DNA of 64,000 bases from Alphaproteobacteria bacterium HT1-32 (GCA_009649675.1 WJPL01000001.1:1508469-1572468), one strand, 5' to 3'. Counted from the first letter of the stretch, positions 16,336 through 26,128 are shown. Notes: generated by a model from the sequence alone, not told the origin. Numbers and translations are program-made.

Positions 16336-17964
16336 TCAGTTGTCTGCGGCGACAACCCTGTTCCGGCCGGACTGCTTGGCCTTGTACATGGCCTCGTCGG
16401 CGATTTCGGTCAGATCCTGGTCTTCAGATCTGAATTCGGCAACGCCACAGCTGAAACTGCAGGTGAAGGTGCCTTCGCTGCTGTTATGGGCAACCTGCGA
16501 GAAGCTTTCGCGGAAGTCGTCGAGGATTTTGCGGGCGGTCTCCAGGTCGGCACCGGGCAGAACAGCGGCAAACTCCTCGCCACCATAGCGCCCGACGATA
16601 TCCGTCTTGCGTAACCGCTGAACCAGCATCCGTGACAGGGTCTTGATGACCCGGTCGCCGGTCGGGTGGCCGTAACTGTCATTCACCTGCTTGAAGTGGT
16701 CGATGTCGATAAGGGCGAAGGACATGGGCTGTCCGGTCCGCACGGATCGCGAGATTTCGACCTCCAGCCGCTGTTTGATGGTGGTGTGATTCAGCAGACC
16801 GGTGAGGCTGTCCTGACTGATCCGGGCCCGGAGATTGCGGAACCGCCGGGCGCGTGTAGTGACGGCAGAAACCAGATCCGATGCGCTGACCGGCTTGTTC
16901 AGAAAATCGTCGGCGCCCCGCCGCAATGCCAGAAACTGGGCGTCGATATCATGTTCACCGGACAGAAAGATGATGGGAACCCCGTCGAATTCTTCCTTCT
17001 GACGCAGGGTGCCTGCCATCTCGTCGCCACTGCAAATCGGCATATAGAGATCGGTGACGATCATTTCCGGATCGAATTCCGTACTGGCAACCAGCACTTC
17101 GGTCGGGTCGGTGATGCTGCGGCATTCCATCCCGGCGGCTTCGAGGATCATGGTGTAGTAGTCGGCAAGGCTGGCATCGTCATCAATGATCAGCACCCGG
17201 ATCGGTGCCTGCCCTGATGGCGGCGACAGGCGGTCCAGCGTGTCGACGATATCGACATCCGTGACCGGCCAGACCAGAAAGGCATTACTGCCGCACCGCA
17301 GGGCCTTCAGCCGGGATTTGAAGTCGTCATGGTCAGACAGAATAATCAGCGGCGGTGGTGTGGCGCGCCAGTTGTTCCGGTCCGTCAGCTGTTCAATCAC
17401 CCCTGCGCCGTAATCCAGCAGCGAGATATCGATCAGGATGGCTGTCGGATTATCGATATCCTCCAGACCGTCTTCAACTTCGGCAGCGGATTTGCGGACA
17501 ACCGAATAGCCGAAGCTGCCCAGATTTCCCAGTGCCTCGGTGGTGTCTGAGTCCAGATCACCCACCTGCAACAGTGTATTCGTGACAATATGGTCGGAGA
17601 GTTTTTCCGGGCCTTCTGTGGTTTCGGGGTCGGCAATGCTTGCCGCTGCTTCCCGCAACAGGGCGATGCGCTCGCTGATCCGGTCATGATCGATATTGCT
17701 CAGTCGCGGCTTTTCCAGCAGCGGTGTTACGGCTTCTTCAAGGCCGGATGCTACGGCACCAAGCTGCGTGAACCCGAAGGAGCCGGCTCCGCCGGCAAGC
17801 CGGTGGGCATGATAACGGATGTTGGCCATGACAACCGGTGACTTTTCACCGCCGCCCAGCAGGGCCTGCCAGGCTGCCGTGATGATACCGATCTTTTCAC
17901 TGATGGTATCTGTATAATCCTGTCGCAACTTGGCGAGGCGATTCTCGATATCGTTGCTCACCAC
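16336..17964 (-). CDS. Hpt-REC-REC-GGDEF diguanylate cyclase
   Basis: 542 residues without membrane segments. Residues 1-110 form a histidine phosphotransfer domain with the acceptor H54 in YHAHRLAGGAGSFGF. Residues about 125-245 are a first receiver-like domain with an Asp at 179 but a weak acidic pocket. Residues 255-375 are a full receiver (DDD at 261-263, D305 in VTDLYMP, K357 in LNKP). Residues 385-542 are a GGDEF domain with the active motif GGEEF at 461-465 and an I-site RKTD at 452-455, five residues upstream, so c-di-GMP synthesis with product inhibition is expected. The two-receiver plus GGDEF part resembles PleD; the N-terminal Hpt is extra. No partner kinase gene is adjacent. Confidence 0.9.
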   Translation of the reverse strand: MVSNDIENRLAKLRQDYTDTISEKIGIITAAWQALLGGGEKSPVVMANIRYHAHRLAGGAGSFGFTQLGAVASGLEEAVTPLLEKPRLSNIDHDRISERIALLREAAASIADPETTEGPEKLSDHIVTNTLLQVGDLDSDTTEALGNLGSFGYSVVRKSAAEVEDGLEDIDNPTAILIDISLLDYGAGVIEQLTDRNNWRATPPPLIILSDHDDFKSRLKALRCGSNAFLVWPVTDVDIVDTLDRLSPPSGQAPIRVLIIDDDASLADYYTMILEAAGMECRSITDPTEVLVASTEFDPEMIVTDLYMPICSGDEMAGTLRQKEEFDGVPIIFLSGEHDIDAQFLALRRGADDFLNKPVSASDLVSAVTTRARRFRNLRARISQDSLTGLLNHTTIKQRLEVEISRSVRTGQPMSFALIDIDHFKQVNDSYGHPTGDRVIKTLSRMLVQRLRKTDIVGRYGGEEFAAVLPGADLETARKILDDFRESFSQVAHNSSEGTFTCSFSCGVAEFRSEDQDLTEIADEAMYKAKQSGRNRVVAADN

Positions 17965-17976
17965 TTGCTCTCCTGC

Positions 17977-18927
17977 TCACCGACTCGGGCCATTATGTGT
18001 GCCGGATGACGGATTGCACAAGCAATGGCGTGTCCGGAACGGAGCTTTGAGCCTCTCTGCTGTCAGTTCCGGAAGGTCTGCCAGGCCACGCTTTCCGAAC
18101 GCATCGCGAACGGTATCCTGAAGCCAGGCTTTCGCCTGTTCGTCGCGACCCTGTTGCAGACGGCTCCCTGACGCCAGCCATCCAGCATGCCGGTCGATGG
18201 CGGCATTCAGCTCCGTCAGTCCTGTCCGGGCACGCGCGGAAACAGAAACAATACCGGTCTGCCAGCCACCGCGCCTGTTCCCGGTTACGGAAAGGGCGCC
18301 TTCTGCATCGGCTTTGGCGCGGCGGGCTTCGATGGTCATGTCGGCTTTGTTGATGACCAGAATATGCGGCAGTTCGACCAGCCCGGACTTGATGAATTGC
18401 AGGCTGTCACCGGATGCTGGCTGAATGCAGAGCAGAACCGTGTCGGCAATACCAATGACATCGGATTCCGACTGGCCGACGCCAACGGTTTCGACCAGCA
18501 CGATATCGAACAGGCTGCGCATCAGCGCGACCACGGGGAAGGTGGCCACTGACAACCCGCCCAGCCGGTCTCCTGCCGACAGCGAGCGGACGAAAACACC
18601 GTCGTCTTCCGGGTCCAGCCGCAGCCGGATACGGTCACCAAGCAGGGCGCCGCCACTGAGTTTTGAAGACGGGTCGATGACGACAACACCAACGGTTTTG
18701 CCGAGCGCCCGATAGTCACGGATCATGACATCCAGCAGGCTCGATTTACCGACACCGGGCGGCCCGGTCAGGCCAATGACATGCGCCTGTGGTTGCTGCC
18801 ATGCCCTGTCCAGCAGATCGGTGACCTCTGTTCCCGGGTCAGGAACCTCCGCCCGGGCCAGGGCCCGGGATATTGCCGTCTTTCCACCCAGACGCAGGGT
18901 CTCCGGCGTGACAGCTGCTTCGATCAC
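17977..18927 (-). CDS. meaB: MeaB/ArgK-family G-protein chaperone of methylmalonyl-CoA mutase
   Basis: 316 residues. P-loop GPPGVGKS at 55-62, the switch segment VETVGVGQSE, and NKAD for guanine recognition identify the SIMIBI-class MeaB/MMAA family. These GTPases load and protect adenosylcobalamin-dependent acyl-CoA mutases. No mutase gene is visible in the window. The start overlaps the ppdK stop (ATGA); since both are on the minus strand, ppdK is upstream and meaB is translated after it. The pairing of ppdK with meaB links propionate entry to C4/C3 conversion only by inference. Confidence 0.9.
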   Translation of the reverse strand: MIEAAVTPETLRLGGKTAISRALARAEVPDPGTEVTDLLDRAWQQPQAHVIGLTGPPGVGKSSLLDVMIRDYRALGKTVGVVVIDPSSKLSGGALLGDRIRLRLDPEDDGVFVRSLSAGDRLGGLSVATFPVVALMRSLFDIVLVETVGVGQSESDVIGIADTVLLCIQPASGDSLQFIKSGLVELPHILVINKADMTIEARRAKADAEGALSVTGNRRGGWQTGIVSVSARARTGLTELNAAIDRHAGWLASGSRLQQGRDEQAKAWLQDTVRDAFGKRGLADLPELTAERLKAPFRTRHCLCNPSSGTHNGPSR

Positions 18928-21587
18928 ATATCGTCCAGGGCTGCGTGGGCGGCGGCAAGGCGGGCCACCGGAACGCGGTAAGGCGAACAGGAGACGTAAT
19001 CCAGGCCGATGCGGTGGCAGAAGAAGACCGATGAGGGGTCTCCGCCATGCTCGCCACAGATACCAAGCTTGATGTCAGGCCGTGTCGAGCGACCCCGCTC
19101 AACAGCAATTTTGACCAGTTCGCCAACACCTTCCTGATCCAGAGACACAAACGGATCGGTCTCGTAGATACCCATGGCCTGATAGCGCTCAAGGAATTTT
19201 GCGCTGTCATCACGGGACAGGCCGAAGGTGGTCTGAGTCAGGTCGTTGGTGCCGAACGAGAAGAATTCTGCGGTTTGTGCAATCTCGGCGGCCTGTAAGC
19301 AGGCCCGTGGCAACTCGATCATGGTACCGACCAGGAAGGCCGTGCGTTCACCGGTTTCCGTGAACACATCTTCAGCGATGGCCCGGACACGTTCGGTCAG
19401 GATATCCAGTTCCTTGCGGGCGCCAACCAGCGGAATCATGATTTCCAGTCCGGTCTCGACACCCCGTTCGGCTTTCACGGCCAGTGCGGCTTCAAGAATG
19501 GCGCGGGCCTGCATTTCATAGATCTCGGGGAAGCTGATACCAAGCCGGCAGCCGCGATGACCCAGCATCGGATTGGTTTCGCTGAGCTGCTGCGCGCGCT
19601 GGACGACAACATCGACATTCACCCCGGCGGCATTGGCGACTTCCTGCATTTCCGATTTTGAAACCGGCAGGAATTCATGCAGGGGCGGGTCAAGCAGGCG
19701 AATGGTCACCGGACGGTCTTCCATGATCCGGAACAGCTCGATAAAATCTTCGCGCTGGTAGGGAAGGATCTTGTCGAGCGCCTTGCGGCGGTCTTTCTCG
19801 GAATCTGCGACGATCATTTCGCGGACAGCAACAATGCGGGCCGGTTCAAAGAACATATGTTCGGTCCGGCACAGACCAATACCTTCCGCCCCGAACTTGA
19901 TCGCGGTTGCGGCGTCCAGCGGGGTTTCCGCATTGGTGCGGACCTTCAGTCGGCGGACGGCATCGACCCATTCCATCAGGGTGCCGAAATCGCCGGTCAG
20001 TTCCGGCTGGATGGTTGGCACTTCGCCGCGCATGACCTCACCGGAGGCGCCATCAAGGGTGATGATTTCGCCTTCGCCGAGGACCAGTTCGCCAATACGG
20101 GCGGTGCGGCTTTGCTCGTCGATGTTCAGCTGTCCGGCACCGGCAACGCAGGGCCGGCCCATACCACGGGCCACCACGGCGGCGTGGCTGGTCATGCCAC
20201 CCCGTGCTGTCAGGATACCCTGCGCGGCATGCATGCCGCTGATATCTTCGGGGCTGGTTTCCAGCCGTACCAGAATGACTTTTTCACCCTTCTGGGCGCG
20301 TTCTTCTGCCTCATCAGCGGTAAAGGCGATCTTGCCCGAAGCAGCGCCGGGTGATGCGGGCAGACCCCGCAGAATGACATTGCGCGGCGCTTTCGGATCC
20401 AGCGTCGGATGCAGCAACTGGTCGAGCTGACCGGGTTCCACCCGCCGGATGGCGGTGTTCTGGTCGATGATGCCTTCACGGGCCATGTCGATGGCAATCT
20501 TCAGGGCGGCCTGTGCGGTGCGCTTCCCTGCACGGGTCTGCAGCATCCAGAGCTTGTCTTTCTGGACCGTGAACTCCATGTCCTGCATGTCGCCGTAATG
20601 GTTTTCCAGCCGGTCGCGGATGGCGCAAAGCTCGCCGAAGACTTTCGGCATGACTTCTTCCATGGACGGCAGGTCCGATCCGCCGGCTTCCTTGCCTGCG
20701 GTCGTCAGATATTGCGGGGTGCGGATACCGGCAACGACATCTTCGCCCTGGGCATTCACCAGATATTCGCCGTAGAAAATATTGGCACCGGTTGACGGGT
20801 CACGGGTGAAGCAGACGCCGGTGGCGCAGTCCTCGCCCATATTACCGAAGACCATGGCCTGCACATTGACGGCTGTGCCCCATTCCTGAGGGATGTCATG
20901 CAGACGGCGGTAGGTCTTCGCCCGGGCATTCATCCAGGATCCGAACACCGCGTCAATGGCCCCTTTCAGCTGAACCATCGGGTCCTGCGGGAAAGGTTCG
21001 CCCAGTTCTTCCTCGACCTTGGCCTTGTACTGGTCGACCAGTACGCGCCAGTCATCGGCGGTCAGGTCAGTATCGAGCGCATAGTCCTTGTCGTCCTTGG
21101 CAAGGTCGAGCAGTTCCTCAAACAGGCCGTGATCGACGCCCAGCACCACATCGCCATACATCTGGATGAAGCGGCGATAGCTGTCATAGGCGAAGCGGGC
21201 ATCTCCGCTGGCGGCAGCCAGACCTTCGACGGTTACGTCATTGAGGCCAAGATTAAGCACGGTATCCATCATGCCCGGCATGGAGGCACGGGCGCCGGAA
21301 CGGACAGAAACCAGTAACGGGTTGGCGGCATCGCCGAATTTCATGCCGACGGCGGCTTCAACCTGGCTGAGGGCGGCCTGCAACTGATCGTCAAGATCGG
21401 ACGGATAGGTCCGGTCGTTCTCGTAATAGGCTGTGCAGACTTCGGTGGTGATGGTAAAGCCGGGCGGCACCGGCAGACCAAGATTGCACATCTCGGCCAG
21501 GTTCGCCCCCTTGCCACCGAGCAGATTCTTCATCTCCGCGCTGCCTTCGGCAGTGCCGTCCCCGAAGCTGTAGACCCATTTGGTCAT
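18924..21587 (-). CDS. ppdK: Pyruvate, phosphate dikinase
   Basis: 887 residues, full length. It interconverts pyruvate, ATP and phosphate with phosphoenolpyruvate, AMP and pyrophosphate. The N-terminal ATP-grasp part has NLLGGKGANLAEM (21-33); the swivelling phospho-histidine domain has GGMTSHAA with H468 and the regulatory Thr466; the C-terminal TIM barrel ends with GICGEHGGDPSS carrying the catalytic Cys. In bacteria of this kind it usually serves gluconeogenesis or reversible glycolysis. It lies 16 bp downstream of glyS and overlaps meaB by four bases. Confidence 0.96.
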   Translation of the reverse strand: MTKWVYSFGDGTAEGSAEMKNLLGGKGANLAEMCNLGLPVPPGFTITTEVCTAYYENDRTYPSDLDDQLQAALSQVEAAVGMKFGDAANPLLVSVRSGARASMPGMMDTVLNLGLNDVTVEGLAAASGDARFAYDSYRRFIQMYGDVVLGVDHGLFEELLDLAKDDKDYALDTDLTADDWRVLVDQYKAKVEEELGEPFPQDPMVQLKGAIDAVFGSWMNARAKTYRRLHDIPQEWGTAVNVQAMVFGNMGEDCATGVCFTRDPSTGANIFYGEYLVNAQGEDVVAGIRTPQYLTTAGKEAGGSDLPSMEEVMPKVFGELCAIRDRLENHYGDMQDMEFTVQKDKLWMLQTRAGKRTAQAALKIAIDMAREGIIDQNTAIRRVEPGQLDQLLHPTLDPKAPRNVILRGLPASPGAASGKIAFTADEAEERAQKGEKVILVRLETSPEDISGMHAAQGILTARGGMTSHAAVVARGMGRPCVAGAGQLNIDEQSRTARIGELVLGEGEIITLDGASGEVMRGEVPTIQPELTGDFGTLMEWVDAVRRLKVRTNAETPLDAATAIKFGAEGIGLCRTEHMFFEPARIVAVREMIVADSEKDRRKALDKILPYQREDFIELFRIMEDRPVTIRLLDPPLHEFLPVSKSEMQEVANAAGVNVDVVVQRAQQLSETNPMLGHRGCRLGISFPEIYEMQARAILEAALAVKAERGVETGLEIMIPLVGARKELDILTERVRAIAEDVFTETGERTAFLVGTMIELPRACLQAAEIAQTAEFFSFGTNDLTQTTFGLSRDDSAKFLERYQAMGIYETDPFVSLDQEGVGELVKIAVERGRSTRPDIKLGICGEHGGDPSSVFFCHRIGLDYVSCSPYRVPVARLAAAHAALDDM

Positions 21588-21603
21588 ATGCCTGTACCCT
21601 GTG

Positions 21604-23673
21604 TTAGCCTTCGATTTCTGAAAAGAGCGCCACGGATTCCATGACCGATCTGATTTGCGACAGCAGTTTCAGCCGGTTGATCCGGACATCCGCTTCATCT
21701 GCATTCACCGTGACGACCTCAAAGAAGCTGTCGACGGGCTTGCGAAGCATCGCCATGGCCGTCATGGCCTGAGCATAATCTTCGTCACGAAGTGCCGCTT
21801 TGCACTGTGCTGCAACATCGGTCAAAGCATCAAACAGTTGCTGTTCTTCCTGTTGCGCCAGCAGCGCCTTGTCCGGTTCCGGGCCAAAGCTGGTGGCGTC
21901 CTTCTTCTCCTCGATGCGGAGGATATTGTTGGCACGCCGGTAGGCCGCAAGCAGGTTGGTTCCGTCGTCACTGGTCAGCAGACCGGACAGGGCGCCCACG
22001 CGGCGCGTCAGGCGCACCAGGTCGTCTTCACCGCCCAGCGCAAAGATTGCGGCGACATGGTCGTGGGCAACACCTTCACCGCGCAGATGGACTTTCAGCC
22101 GGTCGGCGAAGAAAGCCATGAGATCACGGTCGATATCTGCCAGCGATGCCGGCAGACGGCCCTGATAAAGGTCGAAACTTTTCGCGAAAACGTCTGACAG
22201 CCGCAGCCGGAAACCGTTCTCCAGCAGGATACGGATAACACCGAGGGCCGCACGGCGCAGCGCATAGGGATCTTTCGATCCGGTCGGGGTCTGGCCGATA
22301 CCCCAGAAACCGACGAGGGTATCGATCTTGTCAGCCAGCGCCAGCGCCGCAGAGACCGGCGCAGACGGGCAGGCATCTGCCGGGCCGGCAGGTGAATAAT
22401 GTTCGGCAATGGCATCGGCCACAGCCGCCGGCTCGCCGTCCTGCAGGGCGTAATACCGCCCCATGATGCCCTGTAACTCGGGGAACTCGCCAACCATGCC
22501 GCTGACCAGATCGCCCTTGCAGAGGGCCGCTGCGCGACGTGCCATCGCCGGATCGCAATCCGGCAGATGCCCGGCCAGCCATTCGGCAAGCCCGGCCATG
22601 CGGTCGACCTTCTGCTGAACAGTGCCGAGGTCGGCGTGGAACACGATGCTGTCGAGGCCGGATGCCTTTGATTCAAGCGTTGAGGCCCGGTCCTGATCCC
22701 AGAAGAACTTGGCGTCGGACAGCCGGGCCCGCAGCACCCGTTCATTGCCGCTGGTCACCGTCGCGCCGTCATCCGCGGTCTCGCGGTTGGCGACGAGGAT
22801 AAACCGGGGAGCCAGCCTGCCGTCTTCGGTTTCGACCGAGAAATATTTCTGGTGACTGCGCATGGAAGTTACCAGCACCTCTGGCGGAACATCCATGAAG
22901 GCGTCATCAATCCGCCCCATCAGCGGCACGGGACATTCAACCAGCCCGGCAACCTCATCCAGCAGCCCGGCATCAAGCCGCAGGGTCAGCCCGGCGTCGG
23001 AAGCCAGTTTCTCGGCAGCCTGCAGAATGGCCGTCTTGCGATCATCGGCAGAGAGCATGACATGCGCGGCACGCAGTTTGTCGCGATAATCGTCAAAGCC
23101 GGTGACGGCAAAGCTGTCCGGAGCCATGAAACGATGGCCGCGGGTTGTATCGCCGGATGACACGGGGTCTGCGGTGAAGGGCACAACCTTGCCGTCGAAC
23201 AGGCACAGGATGGATTGCAGCGGGCGCACCCAGCGCCGGGAATGATTGCCCCAGCGCATGCTTTTCGGCCAGGGCAGATCATCGATGACGCCCGGCAGGA
23301 TTTCGGCCAGCAGTTCGGCGGTCGGGCGACCGGGCCGTTCAATCACGGCGAAATAGAACGCACCCTTCGGCGTGTCGCGGGTGATCGCCTGATCCAGCGT
23401 GATGCCGCTGCCCCGCAGAAAGCCTTCGACAGCTTTCTCCGGTGCGCCGACTTTCGGGCCGCGGCGCTCCTCGCTGGTATCGGCTGTCGCGACGGCGAGA
23501 TTGTCGAGCACGACGGTCAGGCGTCGCGGCGTTGCGAATGTCCGTGCCGTCCCTGTCTCCAGACCGGCAGCGGCCAGCCGTGAGGTGATGAGACCGGCAA
23601 GATCCTCCGCCGCCCGGTTTTGCATACGGGCCGGAATTTCCTCTGAGAAAATCTCAAGCAGCAATTCAGCCAT
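21604..23673 (-). CDS. glyS: Glycyl-tRNA synthetase beta subunit
   Basis: 689 residues from the ATG at 23673, which overlaps the glyQ stop as TGATG; a longer frame to 23826 would lie inside glyQ. The product starts [18 protein letters not shown], the conserved opening of bacterial GlyRS beta, and contains KSMRWGNHSRRWVRPLQSI and an HD-like plus anticodon-binding C-terminal half. The beta chain binds tRNA-Gly and is needed with alpha for the alpha2beta2 enzyme. The length is normal. Confidence 0.96.
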   Translation of the reverse strand: MAELLLEIFSEEIPARMQNRAAEDLAGLITSRLAAAGLETGTARTFATPRRLTVVLDNLAVATADTSEERRGPKVGAPEKAVEGFLRGSGITLDQAITRDTPKGAFYFAVIERPGRPTAELLAEILPGVIDDLPWPKSMRWGNHSRRWVRPLQSILCLFDGKVVPFTADPVSSGDTTRGHRFMAPDSFAVTGFDDYRDKLRAAHVMLSADDRKTAILQAAEKLASDAGLTLRLDAGLLDEVAGLVECPVPLMGRIDDAFMDVPPEVLVTSMRSHQKYFSVETEDGRLAPRFILVANRETADDGATVTSGNERVLRARLSDAKFFWDQDRASTLESKASGLDSIVFHADLGTVQQKVDRMAGLAEWLAGHLPDCDPAMARRAAALCKGDLVSGMVGEFPELQGIMGRYYALQDGEPAAVADAIAEHYSPAGPADACPSAPVSAALALADKIDTLVGFWGIGQTPTGSKDPYALRRAALGVIRILLENGFRLRLSDVFAKSFDLYQGRLPASLADIDRDLMAFFADRLKVHLRGEGVAHDHVAAIFALGGEDDLVRLTRRVGALSGLLTSDDGTNLLAAYRRANNILRIEEKKDATSFGPEPDKALLAQQEEQQLFDALTDVAAQCKAALRDEDYAQAMTAMAMLRKPVDSFFEVVTVNADEADVRINRLKLLSQIRSVMESVALFSEIEG

Positions 23674-24572
23674 CAGTCCTGCTCCGTCCCGGTCCGGGTG
23701 GTAACCCAGCCCTCCGCACAGGCCTTGGCCAGTGCGCGGACACGGCCGATATAGGCCTGTCGTTCGGTCACGCTGATAACGCCACGGGCATCCAGCAGAT
23801 TGAAGACATGGCTGGCCTTGATGCACTGGTCATAGGCAGGCAGCACAAGCTGGCCGCCGGTGCCGTCCGGTGAAATCAGCGACTGGCAGGCGCTCTCGGC
23901 ATCGCGGAACTGACGGAACAGCATATCCGTGTCTGCGCGCGAGAAATTGTGGTGGGAATATTCGACTTCGGCGCGGTGGTAGACGTCGCCATAGCGGGCG
24001 CCCTGACCATTCCAGTCCAGATCATAGACGTTCTCGACGCCCTGAATATACATCGCCAGCCGCTCAAGGCCGTAGGTGTATTCAACGGTCACCGGGCTGC
24101 AGTCGATGCCGCCGACCTGCTGGAAATAGGTATACTGGCTGACTTCCATGCCATCGCACCAGACTTCCCAACCCAGACCCCAGGCGCCCAGCGTCGGGCT
24201 TTCCCAGTCATCTTCGACGAAGCGGAAATCATGCATGTCCGGGTTCAGGCCCAGCGCATAGAGGCTGTTGAGATAGGCTTCCTGCGCGTTCTCCGGTGAC
24301 GGTTTGAGGACCACCTGGAACTGATAGTAATGCTGCAGCCGGTTCGGGTTTTCACCATAGCGTCCATCGGTCGGACGGCGCGACGGCTGGACATAGGCGG
24401 CCTTCCACGGGTCCGGGCCGAGGGCGCGCAGCGTGGTGGCCGGATGGAAGGTGCCGGCACCTACCTCCATGTCATAAGGCTGCAGAATAACGCAGCCATA
24501 GTTGGCCCAGTAGGCCTGAAGTTTGAGGATCAGGCTCTGGAAGTCTTTACGGTCAGGATCTAGCGGGCTCAT
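23673..24572 (-). CDS. glyQ: Glycyl-tRNA synthetase alpha subunit
   Basis: 299 residues, the class II catalytic chain that activates glycine. Highly conserved stretches include [17 protein letters not shown] near the N-terminus, [17 protein letters not shown], and [17 protein letters not shown]. It is the first gene of glyQ-glyS, with ppdK and meaB following within 16 bp and a four-base overlap. The upstream gap to the GFA gene contains four GTTGC/GCAAC words (see separate entry). Confidence 0.97.
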   Translation of the reverse strand: MSPLDPDRKDFQSLILKLQAYWANYGCVILQPYDMEVGAGTFHPATTLRALGPDPWKAAYVQPSRRPTDGRYGENPNRLQHYYQFQVVLKPSPENAQEAYLNSLYALGLNPDMHDFRFVEDDWESPTLGAWGLGWEVWCDGMEVSQYTYFQQVGGIDCSPVTVEYTYGLERLAMYIQGVENVYDLDWNGQGARYGDVYHRAEVEYSHHNFSRADTDMLFRQFRDAESACQSLISPDGTGGQLVLPAYDQCIKASHVFNLLDARGVISVTERQAYIGRVRALAKACAEGWVTTRTGTEQD

Positions 24573-24600
24573 GATGTGACGGTTTGTCGCCGCGGAAAAT

Positions 24601-24644
24601 GTTGCGGTGCAACCTAGTCAGTTGCTCAAACGCGGTCAAGCAAC
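24601..24644. repeat. Four GTTGC/GCAAC words upstream of glyQ
   Basis: Within 44 bp lie GTTGC (24601), GCAAC (24609), GTTGC (24621) and GCAAC (24640), forming two inverted pairs: GTTGC-3-GCAAC and GTTGCT-12-AGCAAC. It sits 29 bp before the glyQ start, in the probable promoter or leader region. It may be an operator or a pair of small RNA hairpins; I recognise no known motif. Confidence 0.45.
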
Positions 24645-24660
24645 CCGGTCACTCTGTCTG

Positions 24661-25074
24661 TTACAATGCACCGGACGCGCCCGGAAAAGTCGCGAAACAG
24701 GGCGCATCATCAGGCGTCTGATAATAGTCGCCTTTATCCGCTGTAAAGATATGCCGGGCGGTTTTCAGGCCTGTCGGGCTGGTCAGACTGCCAACGGCGA
24801 TGGAGATGTCGCGGCTGCCGATGACGCGCCAGAACAGGGTCGAACCACAGTTTCCACAAAACCCGCGCTCTGCATAGTCGCTGGACTGATACCATTTCAG
24901 GCTGGAATCCGACGTGAAGGAGAGAGTGTCGGCCGCGGTTTCGGTCGATGCCAGGTAATGCCCGGTTGCCTTGCGGCATTGTGTGCAGTGGCAGCAGGAG
25001 ACGGGTGCCAGATCACCGGACAGGGTGAAGGCAACGTCGCCACAAAGGCAGGAACCGGAATGCAGGCTGCTCAT
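24661..25074 (-). CDS. GFA/CENP-V-fold family zinc protein
   Basis: 137 residues. The Cys pattern GSCLCGDVAF, CCHCTQCRKATG and GFCGNCGSTLFWR matches the glutathione-dependent formaldehyde-activating (GFA) fold that binds two zinc ions. Most family members outside the founding Gfa enzyme have no proven activity, so formaldehyde handling is not claimed. It is a stand-alone gene with an AT-rich, 226-bp upstream gap that includes an inverted repeat. Confidence 0.88.
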   Translation of the reverse strand: MSSLHSGSCLCGDVAFTLSGDLAPVSCCHCTQCRKATGHYLASTETAADTLSFTSDSSLKWYQSSDYAERGFCGNCGSTLFWRVIGSRDISIAVGSLTSPTGLKTARHIFTADKGDYYQTPDDAPCFATFPGASGAL

Positions 25075-25202
25075 TGGTCACTGTTCCTCGGCTTCTGTGC
25101 AGTTTGCCCGCCGGCCGGGCAGGATTTCCCGATAACGGACCAAGGTCATGGTCTCCCGGTTTTTCCGTTGATGCAACTGAAAACGTTCGTCTAATGTTCT
25201 CG

Positions 25203-25229
25203 CAAATCGCGACATGGTTAAGCGATTTG
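25203..25229. repeat. Inverted repeat CAAATCGC-11-GCGATTTG upstream of the GFA gene
   Basis: A perfect 8-bp inverted repeat with an 11-base spacer in the AT-rich gap 25075-25300, about 130 bp ahead of the GFA start. There is no T-run, so it looks more like an operator than a terminator. The rest of this gap holds nothing else I can support. Confidence 0.4.
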
Positions 25230-25300
25230 GTAAACGTCAAAAAGACATTTAAATTCAAATGCTTATCAAGAACAAAAATTGAACGAACAAAGTTAACGAC

Positions 25301-26128
25301 TCAGACCGGCCGATCCCCGGCCAGCAGGATCCGGTTCATGCGTCGCGGCTGGTCTCCATAGTCATGATTGGCGCGATGCATGGTGCAGCGGTTATCCCAC
25401 ATCAGGATATCACCCGCCTGCCAGCGGTGGCGGTAGGTGAATTGCGGCTGAGTTGCGTGATCAATCAGATCGTCCAGCAGGGCATCGCCCTCCTCCAGCG
25501 GCAGATCGCAGATCTGATGCACCCGGTTCGGGTTGATATAGAGCGCCTTCTGCCCGGTGACCGGGTGTGTGCGGACCAGTGGATGGAAAACCGGCGGTGT
25601 CAGGGCTTCTTCTTCCGGTGTGCGGGAGGCGACCTTGCCGAGGTTGCGGCGTGAGAAATAGCGATGTTCGGCCGTCAGGCCGTCAATCTGCTGTTTTCGG
25701 GCGGCGGGCAGGGCCTCATAGGCGGCCCGCATATCGGCAAATTCCGTGTCGCCGCCGGTCTGCGGCAGAATTTCGGCCTGCAGGATGGTCACCGCAGAGG
25801 GTTCAGCGGTGTAGGAATCGTCCGTATGCCAGGCTTTCCCGATAACGATCTTCTTGCCATCCCCCTTGCTGTCGACCTGATCGCTGGACAGGATCATGAT
25901 CTCGTTCCGGGTGGGGTGGCGGTATTGTTCATGAAGCTGGGGCTTGGGCTGTCCCAGCTTTGACATGGCACCGACATAGATATCCGGTGTTACCGGCTGA
26001 TTGCGCAGGCAAAGCACGGGATGACGGCTGAAAGTGTCAGAGACCGTTGTCTCCCAGCCCGACCCGGCCAGATTTGCGTCCACCACCTCTGCGGCGAGCT
26101 GATTCTCAGATAACCGGTTAACCTGCAT
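25301..26128 (-). CDS. TauD/TfdA-family Fe(II)/2-oxoglutarate dioxygenase
   Basis: 275 residues from the ATG at 26128, preceded by GGGAGGA; the frame is open upstream without conserved sequence. The iron ligands are H101 and D103 in WHTDDSY and the distal His in TMHRANHDYGD (H251 or H255), followed by RRMNR, whose Arg would bind 2-oxoglutarate. Family members hydroxylate taurine, alkylsulfates, phenoxyacids or other small acids; substrate is not readable and no taurine transporter is adjacent. A second TauD-type gene at 31868 is not closely similar beyond the motifs. Confidence 0.9.
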   Translation of the reverse strand: MQVNRLSENQLAAEVVDANLAGSGWETTVSDTFSRHPVLCLRNQPVTPDIYVGAMSKLGQPKPQLHEQYRHPTRNEIMILSSDQVDSKGDGKKIVIGKAWHTDDSYTAEPSAVTILQAEILPQTGGDTEFADMRAAYEALPAARKQQIDGLTAEHRYFSRRNLGKVASRTPEEEALTPPVFHPLVRTHPVTGQKALYINPNRVHQICDLPLEEGDALLDDLIDHATQPQFTYRHRWQAGDILMWDNRCTMHRANHDYGDQPRRMNRILLAGDRPV

